Source of the DNA: Aeromicrobium sp.
Lineage (GTDB): Bacteria; Actinomycetota; Actinomycetes; Propionibacteriales; Nocardioidaceae
DNA length: 64,000 nt
Direction: 5' to 3'
Assembly (NCBI GenBank): GCA_014377785.1
Contig: JACMOZ010000178.1
Span: 1 to 64,000, forward strand
A model generated the notes under the pieces. The model saw nothing but the letters and a program-made list of their open reading frames with translations. It ran no database searches and was not told where the DNA came from. A program made the translations under genes and the position numbers. This document shows positions 36,632 to 45,777 of this stretch, piece by piece (the stretch's first letter is position 1; each line of letters begins with the position of its first letter).

Positions 36632-37573
36632 TCAGAGTTTTCGCAGGCGCACCCAGGTGACCGAATGATCGGGGCTTTTGCGCAACACAAGGGAGGCCCG
36701 CCCGCGGGTTGATTGAATGTTGTCCTTGAGGTTGGGCCAGTTGATCTCGTCCCACAGTTCCTCGGCGCGAGCTGTGGCTTCCTCGTTGCTGAGTTCGCTG
36801 TATCGGCGGAAATAGGACGCGGGATTGCGAAAGGCGGTCTTCCGCAGGCTGAGGAAGCGTTCGATGTACCAGCGGCGGATGTCCTTGCTCGAGGCGTCGA
36901 CATAGATCGAGAAGTCGAAGAAGTCGCTGATTGCGAGTCCGGGGCTGCCATCGCCGCGACTTCGGGCCGGCGCCAGGACGTTGAGCCCCTCGACGATCAC
37001 GATGTCGGGCTGTTCGACGGTGACGACCTCGTCGGTGATGTCATACGTGAGGTGAGAGTAAACAGGGGCGGTCATGACGTCGACGCCGGACTTCACGTCG
37101 ATGATGAAACGCAGGAGGGCTTTGCGGTCGTAGGACTCGGGGAAACCCTTGCGCTCGAGCAGCCCGCGACGTTTGAGCTCGGCGTTGGGAAGCAGGAACC
37201 CGTCCGTCGTGACGAGGGCGACCCGCGGGTGGGCCGGCGAGTGGGAGAGCAGTTCACGCAGCAAGCGTGCCGTCGTGGATTTGCCGACCGCGACCGACCC
37301 GGCGATGCCGATGACAAATGGCGTGCGCTTCGGTTGGGGCTTGCCGAGGAAGTGATCGGTCGCCCGGTACATGTCACCGGCGAAGAGGACGCGCATGCTT
37401 ATGAGTTCGGTCATCGGCAAGTAGACCTGACGGACTTCTTCGAGGTCGAGCTCGTCGCCGAGCCCGCGGACACGCTCGATTTCCTCGGTGCTCAACGGTT
37501 GGGGAGCGTCCCCGGCGAGTTCGGCCCAGGCGGCCCGTTCCAACTCGACGTACGGCGACTCGTCGCGACTCAT
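36632..37573 (-). CDS. coaA: Pantothenate kinase, type I
   Basis: This 313-residue enzyme catalyses the first and rate-limiting step of CoA synthesis. The P-loop GSVAVGKST is at residues 92-100, followed by [12 protein letters not shown] and [10 protein letters not shown]. Length matches E. coli CoaA (316). ATG 37573 is preferred over an upstream TTG because the family begins near [14 protein letters not shown]. CoaA is feedback-inhibited by CoA in other bacteria. Confidence 0.95.
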   Translation of the reverse strand: MSRDESPYVELERAAWAELAGDAPQPLSTEEIERVRGLGDELDLEEVRQVYLPMTELISMRVLFAGDMYRATDHFLGKPQPKRTPFVIGIAGSVAVGKSTTARLLRELLSHSPAHPRVALVTTDGFLLPNAELKRRGLLERKGFPESYDRKALLRFIIDVKSGVDVMTAPVYSHLTYDITDEVVTVEQPDIVIVEGLNVLAPARSRGDGSPGLAISDFFDFSIYVDASSKDIRRWYIERFLSLRKTAFRNPASYFRRYSELSNEEATARAEELWDEINWPNLKDNIQSTRGRASLVLRKSPDHSVTWVRLRKL

Positions 37574-37743
37574 TGCACCATTGTCCCGGTAGCGGCGCGT
37601 CAAGGTGCAACTCGGTACCCTCGCAAGCTCGGGGCAAGCTCAATCGACTCGGCCAGAAACGTGTGCACTCCGAGAGAGGAGAGGGTTGCGCGCCGTAGCA
37701 CGCGCTCGTGGCTCTCGCCTCAATCGCTTGTACCCTGAACCCT

Positions 37744-39588
37744 ATGTGTGGAATCGTGGGATACGTCGGAGAGCGGTCAGCGTTGGACGTCGTCATGGGC
37801 GGTTTGCGACGACTCGAATACCGCGGTTATGACTCCGGTGGCGTGGCGCTCATCAATGACGGCAAGATCACGTCGGCCAAGAAGGCCGGCAAGTTGGTCA
37901 ATCTCGACAAGGAACTCCAAGCCCATCCGCTGCCCCTGTCGCACACCGGCATCGGTCATACACGGTGGGCAACGCACGGCGCCCCCAACGATCGCAATGC
38001 CCACCCGCACCTCGACGCCGACGGCCGCATCGCCGTCGTCCACAACGGCATCATCGAGAACTTCGCCGAACTGCGTGCCAAACTCGAAGCCGCAGGACAT
38101 GAAATGTTGTCCGACACCGACACCGAGACAGTCGCTCATCTGTTGCACGACGAATTGCTGCACACCCCCGACCTGTCCGACGCCGTGCGTGCCGTCTGTC
38201 TTCAGCTCGAAGGCGCCTTCACCCTCGTCATCGCCGACGCCAACCATCCCGACGTGGTCGTCGGCGCACGCCGCAACTCGCCGCTCGTGGTCGGTCGCGG
38301 CAAAGGCGAGAATTTTCTCGGCTCCGATGTCTCGGCGTTCATTGACTACACGCGGGACGCGATCGAACTCGGTCAGGACCAGGTCGTCACGATCACGCCC
38401 GAAGACATCGTCGTGACCGATTTCCACGGCAATCAAGTCGAAACCAGGGACTATCACGTCGACTGGGATGTCTCGGCTGCCGAAAAGGGCGGTTACGACT
38501 GGTTCATGCTCAAGGAGATCGCCGAGCAACCCCAGGCCGTCGCCGACACGCTGCTCGGCCGCTATTCAGCCGAGGGATCACTCCAACTCGATGAGATGCG
38601 TCTATCCGATGAAGAGCTTCGCGAAGTCGACAAGATCATAGTTATCGCCTGCGGTACGGCGATGTATGCCGGCCTCGTCGCGAAGTACGCCATCGAGCAC
38701 TGGACCCGCATCCCGTGCGAAGTCGAGTTGGCTTCGGAGTTCCGCTACCGCGATCCGATCATCGACCGGTCGACGCTCGTGGTCGCCATCAGTCAGTCCG
38801 GCGAAACCATGGACACCCTGATGGCTGTCCGTTATGCCCGCGAACAGCATGCCCGGGTGTTGTCGATCTGCAACACCAATGGCTCGACGATCCCCCGTGA
38901 ATCTGATGCCGTCATATACACGCACGCCGGTCCCGAAGTCGCGGTCGCGTCGACCAAGGGATTTCTGAGCCAGATCGTCGCTTGTTATCTCCTCGGGCTC
39001 TACCTTGCGCAGGTTCGCGGCATGAAGTACGGCGACGAAATCGCCCGCATCATGACCCAGCTCGAACAACTTCCCGAAGCGATTCAGCGGATGCTCGACG
39101 AGGGAGAACACGTGCGCGAGCTCGCCCGTGAGCTTTCCGCATCTAAGTCGATCCTGTTCCTTGGCCGCCACGCCGGCTATCCGGTGGCGCTGGAAGGCGC
39201 ACTCAAACTCAAGGAGCTCGCCTACATCCATGCCGAAGGATTCGCCGCCGGTGAGCTCAAACATGGCCCGATCGCTTTGATCGAGGATGGCCTTCCCGTG
39301 TTCGTGGTCGTGCCGCCCAAAGGCCGGGATCAGCTCCGCGACAAGGTCGTCAGCAACATTCAGGAAGTCCGGGCGCGCGGAGCCCTGACGATCGTCCTTG
39401 CCGAGGACGACGATGAGGAAGTCGCGAAGTACGCTGACCGCCTCATCCGACTGCCGAAGGTTCCGACGCTGTTTCAACCGTTGGTCGCCACCGTCCCGCT
39501 ACAAATATTCGCTTGCGAATTCGCCGCCGAACTCGGACATGATGTGGACCAACCGAGAAACCTCGCCAAGTCGGTCACGGTCGAATGA
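37744..39588 (+). CDS. glmS: Glutamine-fructose-6-phosphate aminotransferase (isomerizing)
   Basis: This 614-residue enzyme makes glucosamine-6-phosphate. ATG 37744 is fixed by the catalytic Cys2 (MCGIVGYVGE), which must be N-terminal after Met removal. The glutaminase domain covers about 1-225 and two SIS sugar-isomerase domains follow (SQSGETMDTL, ASTKGFLSQ). The C terminus DVDQPRNLAKSVTVE is canonical. TACCCT lies 7 bases upstream, suggesting a leaderless message; no glmS ribozyme is present. It overlaps acpS by 4 bases. Confidence 0.97.
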   Translation: MCGIVGYVGERSALDVVMGGLRRLEYRGYDSGGVALINDGKITSAKKAGKLVNLDKELQAHPLPLSHTGIGHTRWATHGAPNDRNAHPHLDADGRIAVVHNGIIENFAELRAKLEAAGHEMLSDTDTETVAHLLHDELLHTPDLSDAVRAVCLQLEGAFTLVIADANHPDVVVGARRNSPLVVGRGKGENFLGSDVSAFIDYTRDAIELGQDQVVTITPEDIVVTDFHGNQVETRDYHVDWDVSAAEKGGYDWFMLKEIAEQPQAVADTLLGRYSAEGSLQLDEMRLSDEELREVDKIIVIACGTAMYAGLVAKYAIEHWTRIPCEVELASEFRYRDPIIDRSTLVVAISQSGETMDTLMAVRYAREQHARVLSICNTNGSTIPRESDAVIYTHAGPEVAVASTKGFLSQIVACYLLGLYLAQVRGMKYGDEIARIMTQLEQLPEAIQRMLDEGEHVRELARELSASKSILFLGRHAGYPVALEGALKLKELAYIHAEGFAAGELKHGPIALIEDGLPVFVVVPPKGRDQLRDKVVSNIQEVRARGALTIVLAEDDDEEVAKYADRLIRLPKVPTLFQPLVATVPLQIFACEFAAELGHDVDQPRNLAKSVTVE

Positions 39589-39947
39589 CTACCCCGATGA
39601 TCAGCGGCGTCGGGGTCGACGTCGTCGACATCCAGCGATTCGGTGAGTCACTCGAACGCACACCGACTCTTCGCGAGCGGTTGTTCACGACCGCCGAGGG
39701 CGAACTCCCGCTCGAGTCGCTCGCCGTCAGATTTGCCGCGAAGGAAGCCTTCGTCAAAGCATTGAAGGGTCCGGCCGGTATGTCGTGGCAAGACATAGAG
39801 GTCGTCACCATGTCGAACGGCGCACCGGAATTCTTGTTGCACGGTGCTGCTGCGGCACGGGCGAAGGACCTTGGGATCACCACCATCCACGTGTCGCTGT
39901 CTCATGACGGCGGCATGGCGACGGCCTTCGTGGTGGCCGAATGCTGA
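39585..39947 (+). CDS. acpS: Holo-[acyl-carrier-protein] synthase
   Basis: This 120-residue enzyme transfers 4'-phosphopantetheine from CoA to acyl carrier protein. The motif GVGVDVVDIQRF (metal-binding Asp near residue 12) and RFAAKEAFVKAL are diagnostic, with VSLSHDGGMATAFVV at the end. It overlaps glmS (ATGA) and the following nnr gene (7 bases), so translation is coupled. Confidence 0.95.
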   Translation: MTTPMISGVGVDVVDIQRFGESLERTPTLRERLFTTAEGELPLESLAVRFAAKEAFVKALKGPAGMSWQDIEVVTMSNGAPEFLLHGAAAARAKDLGITTIHVSLSHDGGMATAFVVAEC

Positions 39948-41374
39948 AGGCACATTCAGTCAGTCAGATCCGCGCGGCCGAAGAGGCCCTCGCGGCGACG
40001 CTGCCCCGGGGTTCGCTCATGGCGCTTGCCGCCAAGGGGCTTGCCGGCGCCCTCGACTTCATTCCCGCCGGCGAGGTCGTACTGCTGCTGATCGGTCCGG
40101 GCAACAACGGGGGCGATGCGCTGTTCTGCGCTGTGCACCTCCGTGATCGCGGAGTGCGGGTGGACTTGTGCCTCCTCGACCCCGGCACCGTGCATATCGA
40201 AGGGCTTGCCGCTGCCCGCGGAGCCGGTGCGCTGGTCATCGACGGCCCCACGTCTCATCGCTTCGTGGTCGATGCGCTGTTCGGCATCGGTACCCGGCCC
40301 GGACTCGAAGGTCGCGCGGCCGAATGGGCACGCTGGATCGATACAACCCGTCCCATTGTCGTTTCGGTCGACGTGCCCTCCGGCGTCGATGTCGACGGGG
40401 GAACCCTGCCGGCCAGCCACGTGCGGGCCGACACCACAATCACGTTCGGCACCTACAAGGCGGCGCTGCTCGTCAGCCCGGCGGCAACGGCCGCGTCTTC
40501 GGTCGCCTTGGTCGACATCGGCCTGGGCGACCACCTCGGGCCTGCCCTTATCGAGGCCATCCAACCCGAAGACGGTCACCTGATTGCCGAATTGTTGCGG
40601 CCCATGCTCGACCCGACGGCTTCGGTCCACAAATACACGCGAGGCGTCGTCGGTGTCGCCGCAGGTTCCGATGAGTATGCCGGCGCCGCGCATTTGTGTG
40701 TGGCCGGCGCCCAGGCGGGAATCGCCGGAATGGTGCGTTTTCGTGGATCGCCCGCGCTGAGCACGCGCGTTGTCGACCGCGCCCCCGAAGTCGTTGCCGC
40801 TCCCGGCCGGGTCCAGGCCTGGGTAGTTGGTCCAGGCGGCGGAGACGGCGCCCGCGAACAGTTGGCCCTCGCCCTCAATGACGGCGTCCCGATGGTCGTG
40901 GATGCCGATGCGCTGAGATTCATTCCCGACCGCTTCGACACCCCGGTGCTGCTGACGCCCCATGCCGGCGAACTTGCCGCGATGATGGGCTCAAGCCGCG
41001 AAGCCGTCGAAGCCGATCCGCTCGGTCATGTGACCGCCGCCGCCGCTCGGTGGAACGCCACGGTGCTGCTCAAAGGTGCCCGTACGCTCATCGCGCAGGT
41101 GAGCAGTCCGACCCGCGTCAATCTGAGCGGTTCGCCCTGGCTGGCAACGGCAGGTGCCGGAGATGTCCTCGCCGGTCTGGCCGGTTCGTTCCTCGCTGCC
41201 GGCGCCGATCCGCGCGACGCCGGATCATTGGCGGCCTTTCTCCACGGTGCCGCAAGCGTGCGGGCCAATCGCAGCGGACCCGTCACGGCCTCGATGGTAG
41301 CGGCGGCGCTGCCACAAACAATCGCCGACTTCCAGCACTGGCAACTCGAAGAACTCCGCGAGTGGTGGGACTGA
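39941..41374 (+). CDS. nnr: Bifunctional NAD(P)H-hydrate epimerase / ADP-dependent NAD(P)H-hydrate dehydratase
   Basis: This 477-residue protein repairs hydrated NAD(P)H. Residues 1-200 are the epimerase (YjeF N) domain, with GPGNNGGDALFCAVHL and VSVDVPSGVDVDGG. Residues about 205-477 are the ribokinase-like dehydratase (YjeF C) domain, with VDADALRFI, LTPHAGELAAMMG and TAGAGDVLAGLAGSFLA. The acpS-nnr-alr order is common in Actinobacteria. Confidence 0.95.
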   Translation: MLKAHSVSQIRAAEEALAATLPRGSLMALAAKGLAGALDFIPAGEVVLLLIGPGNNGGDALFCAVHLRDRGVRVDLCLLDPGTVHIEGLAAARGAGALVIDGPTSHRFVVDALFGIGTRPGLEGRAAEWARWIDTTRPIVVSVDVPSGVDVDGGTLPASHVRADTTITFGTYKAALLVSPAATAASSVALVDIGLGDHLGPALIEAIQPEDGHLIAELLRPMLDPTASVHKYTRGVVGVAAGSDEYAGAAHLCVAGAQAGIAGMVRFRGSPALSTRVVDRAPEVVAAPGRVQAWVVGPGGGDGAREQLALALNDGVPMVVDADALRFIPDRFDTPVLLTPHAGELAAMMGSSREAVEADPLGHVTAAAARWNATVLLKGARTLIAQVSSPTRVNLSGSPWLATAGAGDVLAGLAGSFLAAGADPRDAGSLAAFLHGAASVRANRSGPVTASMVAAALPQTIADFQHWQLEELREWWD

Positions 41375-41375
41375 C

Positions 41376-42494
41376 ATGGCCGGACCTCAGGCCGAGGCCG
41401 TCATCGACCTCGACGCTTATCGGCAGAACCTGCACAACCTCGCTGCCTGCGCCCCCGACGCTCAACTCATGGCCGTCGTCAAAGCCAACGCCTACGGCCA
41501 CGGTATGGCCGCCTGCGCCCGTGCGGCCCGCGAAGCCGGCGCCGACTGGTTGGGGGTGGCGACGATCGCCGAAGCCCGTGCGTTACGCGAAGCCGGCGAC
41601 ACCGGCGATGTCTTGTGCTGGCTCGGGAGCCCGGGCGCCGATTTCGCCGGAGCGATCGACCATGGCATCCAGGTCACGGCCTCCGGTGTTGCCCAGCTCG
41701 ACGAAATCGTCGCCGCTTCGTCAGCCAAGGCCAAAGTCCAGCTCAAGGTCGACACCGGCCTCTCGCGCAATGGCGCTTATGGGCAGGAGTGGCCCCGACT
41801 GCCCGATGCCGCCGTTGCCGCCCAAGCCGCCGGCAAGATCGCCGTGACGGGTGTCTGGTCGCATCTTGCCTGCGCCGACGAACCCGATAGCCCCGCCAAC
41901 GAAATGCAAGAGCGCGCATTTCGCGATGCGGTTTCTGCCATGGAGGCTGCCGGCCTGGAACCGGGGCTCCGGCACTTGGCCAATTCGGCCGCGACCCTCA
42001 CCCGGCACAGTTCGCATTTTGACCTGGTCAGGGTCGGCATCGCGTCCTACGGCATCAATCCCGATCCGGCGCTGCGCTACAAAACTGAGTTGACACCCGT
42101 CATGACGTTGCGCGGACGCCTTGCAGCGGTCAAACGGGTGGCGGCCGGTTCCGGCGTTTCCTACGGCCATACCTATTTCACCGAGCGCGAAACGACTCTT
42201 GGGCTCGTGCCGATGGGCTACGGAGACGGCATCGCCCGCACCGCGTCCGACAAAGCCCAGGTTGCCGTCGCGGGCCGTCGGGTGCCGGTCGCGGGCATCA
42301 TCTGCATGGACCAGTTTGTTATCGATTTCGGTGACGCCGAGGCCAAGGCCGGCGATGTGGCGACGCTTTTCGGTCCAGGCGCCGATGGAGAACCGTCGGC
42401 CGCCGACTGGGCCGAGTCAGCCGGGACGATCGGCTACGAGATCGTTACTAGGCTGGGCGGACGGATCGAGCGCACCTACCGAGGAGTCCGATGA
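41376..42494 (+). CDS. alr: Alanine racemase
   Basis: This 372-residue PLP enzyme makes D-alanine for peptidoglycan. The PLP lysine is Lys36 in VVKANAYGHG. The opposite catalytic tyrosine lies in VSYGHTYFTE, and the C-terminal domain has the CMDQFVIDFGD segment. It starts one base after nnr ends (TGACATG) and overlaps the next gene by four bases. Confidence 0.96.
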   Translation: MAGPQAEAVIDLDAYRQNLHNLAACAPDAQLMAVVKANAYGHGMAACARAAREAGADWLGVATIAEARALREAGDTGDVLCWLGSPGADFAGAIDHGIQVTASGVAQLDEIVAASSAKAKVQLKVDTGLSRNGAYGQEWPRLPDAAVAAQAAGKIAVTGVWSHLACADEPDSPANEMQERAFRDAVSAMEAAGLEPGLRHLANSAATLTRHSSHFDLVRVGIASYGINPDPALRYKTELTPVMTLRGRLAAVKRVAAGSGVSYGHTYFTERETTLGLVPMGYGDGIARTASDKAQVAVAGRRVPVAGIICMDQFVIDFGDAEAKAGDVATLFGPGADGEPSAADWAESAGTIGYEIVTRLGGRIERTYRGVR

Positions 42495-43465
42495 GAAGGA
42501 CAATGAAACTCGCAACCACGGCCGGAGCCTTTGTGGTCACCGGGATCGCGGCCCAGGCGCTCAACTCCCGTCAGCGCACCCAACGCAAAAGACGTCGGGG
42601 TGAGGACGTCGAGTTCGGCTCTGTGCATTCGCCCGCACAGGTCGCCCACGCGTCTGACGGCCTGGCAATCCATGTTGAGGTCGACGACGGCCCCACCGGA
42701 CCAACCGTGGTTTTTGTCCACGGCTGGGTGTGCACGCTCGACAGCTGGCATTACCAACGACTCGCTTTACGGGGCGAAGCCCGCATGGTGTTCATGGACC
42801 AGCGTTCACATGGCAAGTCCGCCCGCTCCTATGATCACAACTCGTCGATCCGCCAACTCGCCGACGACCTGCTGGTTGTTCTCAACGAATTTGCACCGAC
42901 CGGAGACATCATTCTTGTCGGTCATTCGATGGGCGGCATGACGGTCATGGGCCTCGCCGACGCCCACCCCGAGCTCTTCGGCACCCGGGTCAAGGGTGTC
43001 GTGCTCGTGGCGACGAGCGCCGGCAACCTGATGAAGGGCAGCCCGGCGATGCGTTATCTCCGTCCGCTCATCACCCGTACGTCCTTGCTGCTGGACCGTG
43101 GCCGTTCTTTCAACAGTTTTTCGATAGTGCGGCGCTGGGCAGTGGGTCCGCACGCGCAGGAACGCCATATCGACATGACCAACGAGATGATCCTGTCGAC
43201 GCCGACATACGTGATCATCGACTTTTATCAAAACTTCGTGGCACTCGATCTGTACCGATCGCTCGAAGCGATCGGCAAGGCCAAGACCGTCGTCATCGGT
43301 GGGACAAAAGACCTCCTGACGCCGTTCCGGCACAGTCGGCGCCTTGCCGCCGACATCCCCGGGGCGACGCTTGTCGGGCTCGAGGATGCCGGTCACATGG
43401 TCATTTTCGAACAGCATGACAAGGTCACCGAGGTGATCACGGACATGTATGAGAGTCTCGCGTGA
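42491..43465 (+). CDS. Alpha/beta hydrolase with N-terminal signal anchor
   Basis: This 324-residue protein begins with a hydrophobic segment (residues 6-24) after a basic start, followed by a very basic stretch (RQRTQRKRRRG), so it is probably anchored or exported. The hydrolase domain has the oxyanion motif FVHGWVC, nucleophile Ser146 in VGHSMGG, and a late catalytic His in DAGHMVIFEQ. Similar genes sit between alr and tsaE in many Actinobacteria. Substrate unknown. Confidence 0.85.
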   Translation: MRRTMKLATTAGAFVVTGIAAQALNSRQRTQRKRRRGEDVEFGSVHSPAQVAHASDGLAIHVEVDDGPTGPTVVFVHGWVCTLDSWHYQRLALRGEARMVFMDQRSHGKSARSYDHNSSIRQLADDLLVVLNEFAPTGDIILVGHSMGGMTVMGLADAHPELFGTRVKGVVLVATSAGNLMKGSPAMRYLRPLITRTSLLLDRGRSFNSFSIVRRWAVGPHAQERHIDMTNEMILSTPTYVIIDFYQNFVALDLYRSLEAIGKAKTVVIGGTKDLLTPFRHSRRLAADIPGATLVGLEDAGHMVIFEQHDKVTEVITDMYESLA

Positions 43466-44421
43466 CCGCGCTCAATGTGATCGATGCCAAGCCTGAGGAT
43501 GCGGCTGCCATCGTGGGAGTCATTCACCGGTCCTTCGGTGCAAGAGAGGAGCTGGACCCGCCGTCGACGGCGCTCGACGAGACCGAGGAAAGCATTGCCG
43601 AGGTGCTTTCGACGGCCGGCGGGCTGCTGGTCCAGCGTCGCGATTTGCCGATGGCTGCACTCCTCTTCGACGAATCCCGTCCTGGTCTCCTCGGCTTGCG
43701 GCGAGTCAGTGTCGATCCCGATATCCAGTCCCGCGGTGTTGCCTCAGCCATGGTCGGCGTCGCCGAGGACACTGCCGAGGAGCGCGGCAAGGACGGTATC
43801 TGGCTCCATGTGCGTATCGAACTTCCGGCCACCATCCAGTTCTGGACTCGCCGGTTCTACTACCCGGTGTCCCAACAGGGGTCGACGATCGAACTCGGCA
43901 AGACGTTGTGGCTGGCCCGCGAACTTCATACGGCCGAGAAAACCCAGGCGTTCGCCGGCCGCCTGGCGACACTGCTGCGGGCCGGTGACGTGGTGGTGCT
44001 GACCGGTGGACTCGGTGCGGGCAAGACGACATTCACTCAGGGGCTCGGTGAGGCGCTCGGGATCCGTGGGCCGGTGACGTCGCCAACCTTCGTCGTCGCG
44101 CGGACTCATCCGTCGCTTGTCCAGGGGCCGCCGCTGGTTCATGTTGACGCCTACCGGCTCGGTGCCGCGGCCGAGATCGATGACATCGACCTCGATGCCA
44201 CGGTCGAAGAATCGGTGACCGTCGTCGAATGGGGCGAAGGCATGGCCGAACAACTCAGCGACAGTTGGCTTGAGATCCGCATCGAGAACCGCCTCGCCAA
44301 GTCCACCGACCCGCTCGGCACCGCGGTCGAAGGGTCCGGGGACGAGACGCGCGTTGTCACGGTCAAGCCGCACGGGCCGCGCTGGGTAGGCGTCCCGCTC
44401 CGCTCGACGCTGCTCACCTGA
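43462..44421 (+). CDS. tsaE: GNAT domain fused to tRNA t6A synthesis ATPase TsaE
   Basis: This 319-residue protein has two parts. Residues 1-150 form a GNAT fold (VSVDPDIQSRGVASAMV as acetyl-CoA loop). Residues about 155-319 are TsaE, with P-loop GGLGAGKTTFTQGLG near 180-194, TSPTFVVAR, and VHVDAYRLG for the Walker B region. TsaE drives turnover of the TsaB-TsaD complex that adds threonylcarbamoyl to A37 of ANN-decoding tRNAs. TsaE alone is usually about 150 residues. The fusion is intact and in one frame. It overlaps the hydrolase by 4 bases. Confidence 0.9.
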   Translation: MTALNVIDAKPEDAAAIVGVIHRSFGAREELDPPSTALDETEESIAEVLSTAGGLLVQRRDLPMAALLFDESRPGLLGLRRVSVDPDIQSRGVASAMVGVAEDTAEERGKDGIWLHVRIELPATIQFWTRRFYYPVSQQGSTIELGKTLWLARELHTAEKTQAFAGRLATLLRAGDVVVLTGGLGAGKTTFTQGLGEALGIRGPVTSPTFVVARTHPSLVQGPPLVHVDAYRLGAAAEIDDIDLDATVEESVTVVEWGEGMAEQLSDSWLEIRIENRLAKSTDPLGTAVEGSGDETRVVTVKPHGPRWVGVPLRSTLLT

Positions 44422-44436
44422 CCCTCCGACCCCGTC

Positions 44437-44520
44437 GGCGGTGACTTACGCACCACGCCAGCCTCGCGGCGGTGACTTACGCACCACCCGCCGCGATCCC
44501 GTGGTGCCTATGTCACCGCC
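44437..44520. repeat. Three copies of a 20-base repeat, two direct and one inverted
   Basis: GGCGGTGACTTACGCACCAC is at 44437-44456 and again, identical, at 44468-44487. Its reverse complement recurs at 44501-44520 with 2 mismatches, so copy 2 and copy 3 can fold into a 20-bp hairpin with a 13-base loop. It fills the 133-base tsaE-tsaB gap, just before the tsaB promoter. It may be a small dispersed repeat or part of a transcription terminator. Confidence 0.75.
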
Positions 44521-44554
44521 TAACACGTTGGGGCGGGGCGCGTAGTCTTTTGCC

Positions 44555-45190
44555 GTGCTTCTGCTCGCTTTCGACACCGCCACCCCGGCTATCACTGTTG
44601 CTCTCCACGATGGTGAACGCGTCCTCGCCTCGGTTGCCGGCGAGGGGTCGATGGCCCACGGAGAGTGGCTCGTTCCCTTTATCGCGAAAGCGGTCGACGA
44701 GGCCGGTGTGACGATGGCCGATCTCACCGACATTGCCGTCGGCGTGGGCCCGGGTCCGTTCACCGGACTGCGGGTCGGTGTGGTCACTGCCCTGACGCTT
44801 GGCTCCACACTTGGCCTCAAGACCCACGGTGTGTGCTCGCTCGACATCATCGCTTCGCAAGTGGACAGCGAGGTCGGTTTCCTCGTGGCCACCGACGCGC
44901 GGCGCAAAGAGGTCTATTGGGCCCGCTATCACGCTGACGGCCGTCGCGTCGAGGGACCGGCCGTGCTTAAACCAGCCGATCTCGCCCTCATCCACCCGTC
45001 GACGCCCGCGTATGGGCGCGGGGCGACCCAGTATGCCGAAATTCTTGCCGTTGTCGACGGCCCTCAGGATCCCGATGCGGCCGCCCTCGCAGCGGCGGTG
45101 ATTGCGGGGATTGTCGAAGAGGTTCCGCTCGAACCACTCTATTTGCGCCGCCCCGACGCCGTGCCGCAAGTCCAGCTCAAACGGGCATGA
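44555..45190 (+). CDS. tsaB: tRNA threonylcarbamoyladenosine biosynthesis protein TsaB
   Basis: This 211-residue protein is the ASKHA-fold partner of TsaD in t6A synthesis. The N-terminal LLAFDTATPAITVAL and VGPGPFTGLRVGVVTALTLG are diagnostic. The GTG start has TAGTCT 6 bases upstream, suggesting an independent leaderless promoter after the repeat cluster. It overlaps rimI by 4 bases (ATGA). Confidence 0.95.
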   Translation: MLLLAFDTATPAITVALHDGERVLASVAGEGSMAHGEWLVPFIAKAVDEAGVTMADLTDIAVGVGPGPFTGLRVGVVTALTLGSTLGLKTHGVCSLDIIASQVDSEVGFLVATDARRKEVYWARYHADGRRVEGPAVLKPADLALIHPSTPAYGRGATQYAEILAVVDGPQDPDAAALAAAVIAGIVEEVPLEPLYLRRPDAVPQVQLKRA

Positions 45191-45630
45191 TCCGCGCGGC
45201 GACGCTCACCGATCTTGCGGTGCTAACCGAAATCGAGGCGGCGTGTTTCGGCGATGATGCCTGGACCTCGTCTCTGGTCGAGGCCGAACTGAGCGTCGCC
45301 ACAAGAAGTGTTCTGCTCTCTTGCGATGACGCCGCTGTCGTCGGTTACGGCTCGATCATGGTGGTCGACAATGTGGCCGACCTGCAGCGAATCGCCGTCC
45401 TTCCCGAAGCGCGCCGACGCTGTTTGGGCCGTGATCTGCTCGAAAGCCTGCTTTCGACCGCCATCGAACGGGGAGCGGCGCGCATACTTCTTGACGTTGC
45501 GGCGTCGAATGAGGCGGCGATGGGTCTTTACGCGGGTTTCGGGTTCACGACCATCGCCCGGAGGCGCGGCTATTATGCCAACGGGTCCAGCGCGCTCGTG
45601 ATGGAAAAGTCTTTGGAGAAAAAGTCATGA
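45187..45630 (+). CDS. rimI: Ribosomal protein S18 alanine N-acetyltransferase, RimI
   Basis: This 147-residue GNAT enzyme acetylates protein N termini, classically S18. It has the RimI pattern LQRIAVLPEARRRCLGRDLLESLL and the C-terminal NEAAMGLYAGFGF and RRRGYYANG. The tsaB-rimI-tsaD order is typical, though here several genes separate rimI from tsaD. Its stop overlaps the start of a short Rid-like remnant. Confidence 0.9.
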   Translation: MIRAATLTDLAVLTEIEAACFGDDAWTSSLVEAELSVATRSVLLSCDDAAVVGYGSIMVVDNVADLQRIAVLPEARRRCLGRDLLESLLSTAIERGAARILLDVAASNEAAMGLYAGFGFTTIARRRGYYANGSSALVMEKSLEKKS

Positions 45631-45752
45631 TCAGTGGGAAAAGGATCAGGTCAGGCGCGCCGTGGGAGGACCGCTTTGGATATTCGCGGGCGGGCTTCGT
45701 GCATCCGGATCATCTGTTGGAAGTCGAAATCGACGCGTACAGTCGCACCTGA
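45627..45752 (+). pseudogene. Internally deleted Rid (RidA/YjgF) family gene
   Basis: A 41-codon frame starts at ATG 45627 (ATGA overlap with rimI). Its first 22 residues (RIRSGAPWEDRFGYSRA) match the N terminus of RidA-family proteins, and its last 19 (GFVHPDHLLEVEIDAYSRT) match the C-terminal strand and tail. The roughly 85-residue middle, including the substrate loop and catalytic region, is missing, and the join is in frame. This is most simply an internal deletion. An intact ancestor would have been the third gene of a tsaB-rimI-rid unit. The match is from recall of family patterns and needs an alignment. Confidence 0.55.
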
Positions 45753-45777
45753 CAGCACTCCATGGCACAGTGGTGTC

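Noticed and set aside
37574-37603. Upstream TTG start for coaA
   Set aside because: It would add ten basic residues not seen in the family; ATG 37573 gives the normal length.
37574-37743. glmS ribozyme upstream of glmS
   Set aside because: The gap does not show the conserved ribozyme core, and the start codon has a leaderless-type -10 immediately upstream.
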